Of a DNA stretch of 64,000 bases, positions 44,161 to 51,743 are shown in pieces (the stretch's first letter is position 1; each line of letters starts with the position of its first letter). Position numbers and translations under genes: made by a program. The stretch spans positions 682,001 to 746,000 of the forward strand of contig NZ_NETJ01000001.1 of assembly GCF_002128405.1 (NCBI RefSeq). The letters run 5' to 3'. The notes beneath the pieces are model-generated. The model was not told the origin of the DNA, searched no databases, and saw only the letters and a list, made by a program, of their open reading frames with translations. Source of the stretch: Gottfriedia solisilvae. GTDB taxonomy: Bacteria; Bacillota; Bacilli; Bacillales; Bacillaceae_G.

Positions 44161-44319
44161 TTTCCATTCCTCCTCATATAGCTTGTCTATACAAAAATAT
44201 GAAAGCGTATACAATCATATGACTAGAAATCTATTTAATTAAAAATATTTTGCTTCAATGAATTGGTTTAGATAGAATAATAGTTATGATTAAAATTTTT
44301 AAAAAAATGAGGGGTAAAG

Positions 44320-45156
44320 TTGCGTAAATACATCATTGAAATAATTGGACTACTAATCGGCTCAGCGATCTTTGCAATCGGAATTAACTTCTTTGCGATT
44401 CCTAATAAATTAGCAGAAGGTGGATTTATAGGAATTACGATGATTACTTATTACCTTTTTGAATGGTCACCTGGTATCGTCATGTTTATATTAAATGCCA
44501 CACTTTTGATCATTGGATATAAGTTATTAAAAAAGCAGCTTATTCTCTATACAATCATCTCAATCGTAGCAAGCTCTTTATTCATACGCTTAACTGAAGG
44601 TTTAGGTGTTCCAACGAAAGAAACATTATTAGGAACTATTTTTGCAGGAATATTCATCGGCCTTGGTTTAGGAATCGTGTTTCGTTCTGGGGGTACAACT
44701 GGCGGCACTACTGTCATTGCCCAAATTTTTCATCAATACTTCGGATGGAGTATTAGTAAAACACTTTTAGCATTTGATTTAATCGTTGTTTCAGGTGGTT
44801 ATTTTGTAATAGGTTTTGAAAAAACAATGTATACACTTATTTCTATTTATATAGGAATTAAGGTCATTGATTATATAATCGAAGGTCTGAACCCTAAAAA
44901 AGCCATTACTGTCATTTCTGACAAAGCAGATGAAATAGCAGTTTTGGTATCGAATGACATGAACCGTGGCGTTACCATTTTTCCAGCGAAAGGTCACTTT
45001 ACAGGTGAACGAAAAGAAACGCTTTATATCATTATTAATAAGCAAGAGCTATTTGAATTAAAGAAAATTATTCATGGTATCGACTCAAAGGCTTTTGTTG
45101 TTATCCATGATGTACGTGACGTTTTTGGTGAAGGTTTTACTTTACCAAGTGCATAA
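44320..45156 (+). CDS. YitT family membrane protein (DUF161 + DUF2179), TTG start
   Basis: Five or six membrane helices (residues ~5-175) with the repeated YitT motif NFFAIPNKLAEGGFIGITM and FRSGGTTGGTTVIAQIFHQY, followed by the cytoplasmic DUF2179 domain (AITVISDKADEIAVLVSNDM ... HDVRDVFGEGF). The family is common in Bacillus; its role is unresolved. Translation starts at TTG five bases after GAGGGG. The gene stands alone and ends at a strong terminator. Confidence 0.88.
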   Translation: MRKYIIEIIGLLIGSAIFAIGINFFAIPNKLAEGGFIGITMITYYLFEWSPGIVMFILNATLLIIGYKLLKKQLILYTIISIVASSLFIRLTEGLGVPTKETLLGTIFAGIFIGLGLGIVFRSGGTTGGTTVIAQIFHQYFGWSISKTLLAFDLIVVSGGYFVIGFEKTMYTLISIYIGIKVIDYIIEGLNPKKAITVISDKADEIAVLVSNDMNRGVTIFPAKGHFTGERKETLYIIINKQELFELKKIIHGIDSKAFVVIHDVRDVFGEGFTLPSA

Positions 45157-45197
45157 AAAAAGTGTGTTTTACCATTTTGGTGAAACACACTTTTTTA
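45157..45197. terminator. Bidirectional intrinsic terminator
   Basis: AAAAAGTGTGTTT and AAACACACTTTTT with inner CCA/TGG pairing; A and T runs on both sides. It serves both the YitT gene and the convergent ABC-F gene. Confidence 0.85.
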
Positions 45198-45213
45198 TTT
45201 TGGCTTAGTTTAA

Positions 45214-47031
45214 CTATACACTTTTCAATTTCAACTCAATATCTGCAAGTTGCTGTTTTAATGCAACAATTTTTGATAGTTGGAAGGAATGTTCATCTTC
45301 ACTCTCAAGTTCCTCAGCGATCATTGCTGATATTTCAAGTTCGAGTCTTGTTCGGTCATTTAACAAGCTCTGTTGGTCGTTTGTAATTGATTGCCTTCCA
45401 TTCCAGTCCGCATATGAACCTTTAAATTCATAAAAAGTACCTTTTTCTATATGGACTACACGATTTGATACTTTCTTTAGTAGATATGGATCGTGTGAAA
45501 CGACTACAACTGCACCATGGTAAACCGCTAATGCTTCCTCAATTCTTTCCCTAGTATGAATATCTAAATAATTTGTTGGTTCATCTAAAACTAGTAAATT
45601 TGAATCGGAAAAATAAAGCTTCACAAAAGCAACCCTACATTTTTCTCCCATGCTTAACTGACCTATTTTTTTATATACATCTTCTTTTCTAAACAAGAAA
45701 CATGCAAGAATCGTTCTTGCTTCTGTTTCAGTCATATTTGGAAGAGATAATATTTCATCTAAAATCGTAGTTTCTTCATTAAGCGTTTCAAGCTCTTGCA
45801 TAAAATAGCCTATTTTCAATTGAGGATTATGACGTACAGACCCTACATTAGGTTCTAACAATCCAGTTAATAATTTTAAAAATGTTGTTTTACCAGATCC
45901 ATTTTTTCCAATGACAGCTAATCGATCTTCTCGATTCAATGTAAAGGTTAACTGCTCAAAAATATTCTTCTCAGTTTCATATCCAAAGTTGACTTGATGA
46001 AATGAAATCATATGTTTTGCTGTAAATGACTCACTTTCAAAAATAGCTGAAATGGATTTTACTTCTTTCGGCTTATCAACTTTACGTTGCTCAAGTCTTT
46101 CTAAATCCTTTTCTTTAGACTTAAATCGTAATGCATTTTTACCCGCTTTTTTCTTCGCAAATGGATCACGTTCACTTGCTGCATTATGTGACTGCGAGAA
46201 CCATTGTTTATATTGATTAATTGTTTCAATTAATTTTTTCTTCTCTGCCTCTTGCTTGTCATATAACGCTTGATTCGTTATTCTTTCATGTTCTTTTTGC
46301 TTTTTATACTCAGAATAACCACCGTTATACTTATATGTTCCATTTTCAGTTAATTCAACAGTTTTTGTTGCAACATCATCAATAAACTGCCTTTCATGAG
46401 ATATAAATAGCACTGTTCCCCTATAGGATTTTAGCCAATTTGTTAACCAGTCAATTGACTCACTATCTAAATGGTTCGTAGGTTCATCCATGATTAATAG
46501 TCTTGGTTGCTTCAACATAATTTTAGCTAATTTAACTTTTGTTTTCTGACCACCACTTAAATGAGAATAAGGCATCTCCCATACTGATTGCGGTAATTGA
46601 AATTTTTTAAGTGATTGTTCAATCGTTGATTCCCACTCATATCCATTCAATTCAAGATACTCACTTAAATATTGATTAAATTCATTAAGGATATGTTCAC
46701 TCGATAAATCTTTTGATAATTGATCTATTTTTCTTTTAATAAAGAAAAGCTTTTCATCAGAAGACTCTACTACCTCTTTTGCTGTCATCTGCTCAGTTTC
46801 ATTCTCATCAGTTAATAGCCAGCCAATTTCATCTTTTTTGAACTCAATTTGCAGACTTCCTTTTTGAATTGGTAGTCTACCCATCAATGCATTAATAAAA
46901 GTTGTTTTTCCAATACCGTTCTCTCCGATTAATGCAACTCGTTCGCCTTCTTTAATGTCTAAGTTACCATTTTCAAATATCATTAAACCATTTAATTCAA
47001 TACTTACATTATTTGCTTTTATAATAAACAT
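45214..47031 (-). CDS. ABC-F ATPase (ribosome-protection type), 605 aa
   Basis: Two ATPase domains without membrane helices: Walker A IGENGIGKTT and IGKNGSGKTT, signatures LSGGQKTKVKLAKIML and LSMGEKCRVAFVKLYF, Walker B LLIMDEPTNHLD and LLVLDEPTNYLD. The linker of about 90 residues between them is long and charged (KKLIETINQYKQWFSQSHNA ...), and a C-terminal extension of ~65 residues follows. ABC-F proteins bind the ribosomal E site; long-linker Bacillus members such as VmlR and Vga/Msr types give drug resistance. GGAGTG precedes the ATG (MFIIKANNVSIEL). A terminator lies 100 bases upstream, hinting at attenuation. Confidence 0.88.
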   Translation of the reverse strand: MFIIKANNVSIELNGLMIFENGNLDIKEGERVALIGENGIGKTTFINALMGRLPIQKGSLQIEFKKDEIGWLLTDENETEQMTAKEVVESSDEKLFFIKRKIDQLSKDLSSEHILNEFNQYLSEYLELNGYEWESTIEQSLKKFQLPQSVWEMPYSHLSGGQKTKVKLAKIMLKQPRLLIMDEPTNHLDSESIDWLTNWLKSYRGTVLFISHERQFIDDVATKTVELTENGTYKYNGGYSEYKKQKEHERITNQALYDKQEAEKKKLIETINQYKQWFSQSHNAASERDPFAKKKAGKNALRFKSKEKDLERLEQRKVDKPKEVKSISAIFESESFTAKHMISFHQVNFGYETEKNIFEQLTFTLNREDRLAVIGKNGSGKTTFLKLLTGLLEPNVGSVRHNPQLKIGYFMQELETLNEETTILDEILSLPNMTETEARTILACFLFRKEDVYKKIGQLSMGEKCRVAFVKLYFSDSNLLVLDEPTNYLDIHTRERIEEALAVYHGAVVVVSHDPYLLKKVSNRVVHIEKGTFYEFKGSYADWNGRQSITNDQQSLLNDRTRLELEISAMIAEELESEDEHSFQLSKIVALKQQLADIELKLKSV

Positions 47032-47128
47032 ACAAATCACTCCATCCGATTTTAAAGATGGCCCTGTTTTCATTTTTAGTAAAAATTTACGATTAGTTCA
47101 ACACCAACAGTGAACTGTAACAGAGCCT

Positions 47129-47164
47129 AAAAAATAAAAAACACACAAGCATCTGCCTGTGTGT
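47129..47164 (-). terminator. Terminator upstream of the ABC-F gene
   Basis: On the minus strand ACACACA-g-GCA pairs with TGC-t-TGTGTGT and is followed by TTTTTTATTTTTT. It ends about 100 bases before the ABC-F start, and could be either the terminator of the degenerate frame at 47188-47403 or an attenuator for the ABC-F gene. Confidence 0.8.
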
Positions 47165-47187
47165 AAATGGACGAATCGTTAATCGTA

Positions 47188-47403
47188 TTAGTTTAACGAA
47201 AAAACTAATACATGTATGCCTAAAAAAGGTGCGATTAAATAAACCCACGATATATACATTTCATATGGTACATTATTTAATATTCACGGCACTAAATATA
47301 GACAGACTAATCCAATTTCTCTGATTTCAGGCAGAGTACTTTTTGCTATAAAATTAATTAGCTTAAAAGTTATCGGATCATGTACATAGTGTCTAAATTT
47401 GAT
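47188..47403 (-). pseudogene. Degenerate small membrane protein gene (72 codons, one internal stop)
   Basis: Behind an AAGGAGG site the minus strand encodes IKFRHYVHDPITFKLINFIA, KSTLPEIREIGLVCLYLVP, a TGA stop (perhaps from Trp TGG), then ILNNVPYEMYISWVYLIAPF and LGIHVLVFSLN. It looks like a two-helix membrane protein that has lost its start (ATC where ATG is expected) and gained an internal stop. I do not recognise the family. It lies between metE and ABC-F in the same direction. Confidence 0.5.
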
Positions 47404-47544
47404 GCCTCCTTCAAAATATTACTTAAATAGTAGCTTACTTTTCAGTACATTTCAATACTTAATTTTTAATATACACTAAATTGTGCCATTCATGCATCTC
47501 GATTTACACTTATAATTTATGTTCTAACATGACTTTTCGTGCTA

Positions 47545-49824
47545 TTACGAAAGAATTGAATAATAGTGTTCACGTACTTTCTTTGCTGAAATCACCATAT
47601 TAGAAAGAGCTTGAATAACCTCTTTTTCATCTCGTGTTTTTAATCCACAATCTGGGTTGATCCAAAATTGTTGAATATCACACACTTTTAAAGAACCAAC
47701 TATATTTTGCTCCATTTCTTGAACCGATGGAACACGTGGGCTATGAATATCATACACCCCTAAACCAATTCCTAATGGATACGGGTTTTCAGCTAAGTAG
47801 GAAGAAAACTCTTCGTGACTTCTTGCATGTTCAATTGATATAACATCTGCATCTAGTTCAATGACCGCATCCATTATGTCAGAAAAACTGCTATAACACA
47901 TATGAGTATGAATTTGCGTCATTTTTTGGACCCCTGCTGTAGTTAAGCGAAATGCACGCGTAACCCAGTTTAAATATGCTTCCCAATTTCGCTTTTTCAG
48001 TGGTAAACCTTCACGAATCGCTGGTTCATCTACTTGAATAATAGAGATACCCGATTCTTCAAGTGCCTTTATTTCTTTTCTTAAAGCAAGCGCAATTTCA
48101 TTTGCAATATCTTCCTTTGCATGATCTTCACGAACAAATGACCAGTTCAAAATGGTTACAGGACCTGTTAACATCCCCTTCACAGGCTTTTTTGTTAAAC
48201 TTTGCGCATAGCTAGTCTCATCAACAGTCATTGGTTTCATAAATTCTACACGACTATGAATAACCGGTGGTTTAACACATCTTGAACCGTAGGATTGAAC
48301 CCATGCGTTTTTAGTAAAGGCAAAACCTTTTAGCTTTTCACCGAAATATTCTACCATATCAGTTCGTTCATATTCTCCATGTACCAATACATCTATGTCT
48401 AACGATTCTTGAACTTCAATCCATTCCTTAATTTTTAATTTTATTTGATGACGATAGTCGGATTCTGGAAGCTCTCCTTTTCTCCATTGTTGCCTAGCAA
48501 TTTTGATTTCTTTTGTCTGTGGGAAACTACCAATTGTTGTTGTAGGTAATAATGGTAAATTCAAAGCTTCCTTTTGGAACTGATATCGTTCTTTAAAAGG
48601 TATTGCTCTATTAAAATCTTCTTCACTTAAACTTCTTATCTCATTTGACTTGGTATTTAGTTTATTTAGATGTTCGAAGCTTTGTTTTACCTTTTCAATT
48701 TCTTGTTTTACGGCATCACTACCAAACTCCAATGCTTTCCTTAACACGACTAACTCTTCTATTTTTTCATCTGCAAAAGCTAATGCAGCAAGTACAGTAG
48801 GTTCTAATGAATCTTCTTTTTTCTTTGTGACTGGGACATGTAGTAAGCTACAAGAAGGTTGAATCCACCAATCCTTTGGTTGAATAAGTGATTGAAGTGT
48901 TTCAATCAATTGGATTGATTCTTCTAAATTGTTCTTCCAAATATTTCTCCCATTCACAATCCCGCAAGCTAATACCTTATCTTCTGGAAATCCATATTTC
49001 TTCAATGCATTTACATTTTCTTCTCTACCATGTACAAAGTCTAATCCAATTCCTTTAACAGGGATTGTGATCAAATCATGATATTGTTCAACACCTTCAA
49101 AATATGTTTGAAGCATAATTGATAATGATGGAAGGGCCTCACATATTTCTGAATAAATTTCTTTTATCAATTGAAAATCTTCATTCGTTTCTTCTAACAC
49201 AAATGCAGGCTCATCAATTTGTACCCATTCTACTCCAGCATCTTCTAGTTCTTTTAGCATTTGAATATAAACCGGTAATAACTCTTTTACGACAGCATAT
49301 TTATCTTCTTTTTTATATCCTTTTGAAAGCTGAGTGAACGTATAAATACCTAAAATAACAGGTTTCGTTATGATACCTAATTCATTTTTTACTTCTAGGA
49401 ATGACGCTAGAGGTTTGTTATATAATAATTTTGATTTACGATCATATTGATATTCTGGGACTATATAGTGATAGTTCGTATTAAACCATTTAGTCATTTC
49501 ACATGCTACCAGGTCTTTATCCCCCCTAGCTAATGCAAAATATGTATGCAAAGAAGGTTTCTCAGACAGATCTCCAAAACGAGTAGGAATCCAGCCAAAC
49601 ATTGTTGCAAAATCTAAAACATGATCATAGTACGTAAAATCATTTACAGGAATAATCTCGATCCCTAAACGAAGCTGCTTTTCGATTGACTGAAGTCTAA
49701 TTGACTTCATTTCGCTCTCAAATTGATTTTCTGTGATATTTCCTTTCCAAAATGACTCTAATGTCTTCTTCCATTCACGGTTTTCACCAATTCTTGGGTA
49801 TCCTAGATTACTTATGTTTACCAT
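47545..49824 (-). CDS. metE: Cobalamin-independent methionine synthase
   Basis: Transfers the methyl group of 5-methyltetrahydropteroyltri-glutamate to homocysteine, giving methionine. The N-terminus NISNLGYPRIGENREWKKTL and the C-terminal catalytic half (LPTTTIGSFPQTKEIKIARQ; zinc ligands in IHTHMCYS and NPDCGLKTR) are diagnostic; 759 residues is the normal length. AAGGGAG lies 8 bases before the ATG used here, three codons inside the longest frame. Expression is controlled by the cobalamin riboswitch and terminator immediately upstream, which shut the gene off when vitamin B12 is available. Confidence 0.96.
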   Translation of the reverse strand: MVNISNLGYPRIGENREWKKTLESFWKGNITENQFESEMKSIRLQSIEKQLRLGIEIIPVNDFTYYDHVLDFATMFGWIPTRFGDLSEKPSLHTYFALARGDKDLVACEMTKWFNTNYHYIVPEYQYDRKSKLLYNKPLASFLEVKNELGIITKPVILGIYTFTQLSKGYKKEDKYAVVKELLPVYIQMLKELEDAGVEWVQIDEPAFVLEETNEDFQLIKEIYSEICEALPSLSIMLQTYFEGVEQYHDLITIPVKGIGLDFVHGREENVNALKKYGFPEDKVLACGIVNGRNIWKNNLEESIQLIETLQSLIQPKDWWIQPSCSLLHVPVTKKKEDSLEPTVLAALAFADEKIEELVVLRKALEFGSDAVKQEIEKVKQSFEHLNKLNTKSNEIRSLSEEDFNRAIPFKERYQFQKEALNLPLLPTTTIGSFPQTKEIKIARQQWRKGELPESDYRHQIKLKIKEWIEVQESLDIDVLVHGEYERTDMVEYFGEKLKGFAFTKNAWVQSYGSRCVKPPVIHSRVEFMKPMTVDETSYAQSLTKKPVKGMLTGPVTILNWSFVREDHAKEDIANEIALALRKEIKALEESGISIIQVDEPAIREGLPLKKRNWEAYLNWVTRAFRLTTAGVQKMTQIHTHMCYSSFSDIMDAVIELDADVISIEHARSHEEFSSYLAENPYPLGIGLGVYDIHSPRVPSVQEMEQNIVGSLKVCDIQQFWINPDCGLKTRDEKEVIQALSNMVISAKKVREHYYSILS

Positions 49825-49847
49825 ATAAAACACTCCCTTTTTTGAAA

Positions 49848-49886
49848 ATAAAAAAGCATTTTTATCTTATTGAGATAAAAATGCTC
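49848..49886 (-). terminator. Riboswitch-controlled terminator before metE
   Basis: On the minus strand GAGCATTTTTATCT and AGATAAAAATGCTT form a stem of about 13 bp followed by T, 24 bases before the metE start. It is the expression platform of the cobalamin riboswitch: formed when B12 is bound. Confidence 0.85.
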
Positions 49887-49981
49887 TTAAGTAGGAAAAC
49901 ACAAATGAACAGAATACTTACATGTCAGTTTCCAATACATAAGGCACCTCCCTATCTCTCGTAGGTCGAACAGCGTCGTTA

Positions 49982-50159
49982 GAATAGGCAGGTCTCCTGA
50001 CTTTTGGATCATCGTAAATATAAACCTTCCCTATCAATAGATAAGTGGCATGTATTTATTTACTCCTCAATTACAGTGGCGGGACCGTGTTGGAATTTCA
50101 CCAAACTTCCCTTTTAAGTAAATGTTTAAAACGTGCGGTATAAACATTCACACCTATTC
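49982..50159 (-). promoter_or_regulatory. Cobalamin (vitamin B12) riboswitch aptamer
   Basis: The minus strand contains the aptamer core in order: AAAAGGGAAGTTTGGTGAAA, TTCCAACACGGTCCCGCCAC-TGTAA and AGTCAGGAGACCTGCC, closed by AATAGG (5') and CCTATT (3'). These are the conserved blocks of the cobalamin family (GGTGAAA-TCC, ACGGTCCCGCCACTGT, AGTCAGGANACCTGCC). It lies upstream of metE, the classical target, and is followed by a terminator. Confidence 0.95.
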
Positions 50160-50365
50160 CCCACTATTTAGTTTTCATTATTTTGTCATAATTTGATTTA
50201 ATAGTCAAAATATTTATTTTTTTCTTACTAAAGTCCTAGAAAAGCTCATTCCAATATTTGAAGTAAAGACTACTTATGATATAGTGAGTTAAATTAGAAA
50301 ATTTTAACAATACATAGAATGTCACACATGAAAAAGATCCGATTAAATAAAAGAGGTGAATATGA

Positions 50366-51298
50366 ATGGTGAATTACTTACAAGTTTTAAAAAAAATTGG
50401 TTTGTTTCTCCTTGTCATTTCTCTTGTATCTGCTTGTTCAAATTCGAATGGTATTGAAAATGAAAAATCTATGCAAATGGATAAATCTTCACATCAAGAA
50501 GCAGAACTACAAACTGTCGATCAAAGTGATGCCAAGGAAGGTACTAAACCAACAACAGCAATCGTACGTAAATTAATTAAAACCGCTAATCTTGAGATTG
50601 AAACAAAAAAATTCGAAAAAACTATCGATACACTTGAAAAATCTGTCAGTGAGTTTAATGGTTATATTGAATCTAATCATATAACTGGTACATCAATGCT
50701 AGAAAAATATGATGAAGACAATATTGATGATTTCCCTTCAAGAACTGCCCAATATACTTTACGAATTCCTGTTAATAAACTAAATGCTTATTTATCTAAA
50801 ATAAACACGATTGGAAATGTGACTTCTAAATCGATTTCAACTGAAGATATTTCAAACCAATACTTTGATACTGAAACTAGAATAAAATCTTTAAAAATAC
50901 AAGAAGAAAGACTACTAAACTTATTGAAAAAATCAGGTTCGTTAAGTGATATCATAGAGCTTGAAAAAGAACTTTCAACCGTTCGATATGAAATTGAAAG
51001 TTTAACAACAACAATAAAGACGTACGATTCATTAATCAATTACAGTACGATCAATCTTTCTGTTACTGAAGTAGCTAAAATAACAGATACTACTCCACCT
51101 AAAACAGTAAGTGACCGAATTACTGCTAAATTTAAGGACAATCTTAAAAATATCTCAACAGGATTCAAAAATACTACAGTATTCATTATCGGTAACTCTG
51201 TCTTAATTATCATCTGGTTAATCATACTAGTAGCTGGATTTTTTATCGCGCGTAAAGTAATGAAGAAATACCAAGACTGGAATATTCCGAAAAAATAA
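50366..51298 (+). CDS. DUF4349 lipoprotein with C-terminal membrane anchor, 310 aa
   Basis: The N-terminus VLKKIGLFLLVISLVSAC is a lipoprotein signal with lipobox VSAC (Cys about residue 24). The DUF4349 core follows: KLIKTANLEIETKKFEKTID (about 70), YTLRIPVNKLNAYLSKINTI, GNVTSKSISTEDISNQYFDT, then a long coiled coil (about 180-220). A C-terminal helix TVFIIGNSVLIIIWLIILVA and a basic tail follow. It is anchored at the cell surface; the role is unknown. AGAGGTG lies 7 bases before the ATG. Single gene with its own terminator. Confidence 0.9.
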   Translation: MVNYLQVLKKIGLFLLVISLVSACSNSNGIENEKSMQMDKSSHQEAELQTVDQSDAKEGTKPTTAIVRKLIKTANLEIETKKFEKTIDTLEKSVSEFNGYIESNHITGTSMLEKYDEDNIDDFPSRTAQYTLRIPVNKLNAYLSKINTIGNVTSKSISTEDISNQYFDTETRIKSLKIQEERLLNLLKKSGSLSDIIELEKELSTVRYEIESLTTTIKTYDSLINYSTINLSVTEVAKITDTTPPKTVSDRITAKFKDNLKNISTGFKNTTVFIIGNSVLIIIWLIILVAGFFIARKVMKKYQDWNIPKK

Positions 51299-51327
51299 TG
51301 AATAAAAATAATATACAAATCAAATAG

Positions 51328-51357
51328 AACGCTGTTAAATCAGCGTTTTACTTTTTA
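51328..51357 (+). terminator. Intrinsic terminator of the DUF4349 gene
   Basis: AACGCTG-loop-CAGCGTT forms a 7-bp stem followed by TTACTTTTT. Confidence 0.7.
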
Positions 51358-51445
51358 TTAACATCACCACTTCATTTCATGATTCTTCTAAATTCACTTC
51401 ATTTATACGCGTAACTATTAAAGATCAAAATAGGAGAAAAAAACG

Positions 51446-51703
51446 ATGAAACATTTCTTATTAAGCAAACTAGGAAATTGGAAAATACAAGTTGATTGTA
51501 ATGACGGCGTAAGAATTCTAGGAAATGATCATGAAATGGTATTATTAGATGAAGAACATGATAAGATTGGACATTTTTCGATTGACCAAAAAGGAAGCAT
51601 CATCATTCACGACATCCCTTATGGAGGTCAAGTAAAAGTGAAGGAAGGTTACCAAACAATCGTCGTTTATGTTCCATATGAAGAAGACACTGAGGATGAA
51701 TAA
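51446..51703 (+). CDS. Hypothetical protein, 85 aa
   Basis: Small soluble acidic protein with no recognised domain. The strand-rich pattern (KIQVDCNDGVRILGNDHEMV, GSIIIHDIPYGGQVKVKEGY, QTIVVYVPYEEDTEDE) suggests a single beta barrel or sandwich. TAGGAG precedes the ATG. It lies alone between two terminators, facing the dynamin-like GTPase gene. Confidence 0.7.
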   Translation: MKHFLLSKLGNWKIQVDCNDGVRILGNDHEMVLLDEEHDKIGHFSIDQKGSIIIHDIPYGGQVKVKEGYQTIVVYVPYEEDTEDE

Positions 51704-51707
51704 CTTA

Positions 51708-51742
51708 CAAAAAGAGTGTACCTATTTGGTACACTCTTTTGT
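51708..51742. terminator. Bidirectional intrinsic terminator
   Basis: AAAAGAGTGTACC-TATTT-GGTACACTCTTTT forms a 13-bp perfect stem, the strongest simple terminator in the window. It separates the convergent 85-residue gene and the GTPase gene. Confidence 0.9.
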
Positions 51743-51743
51743 A

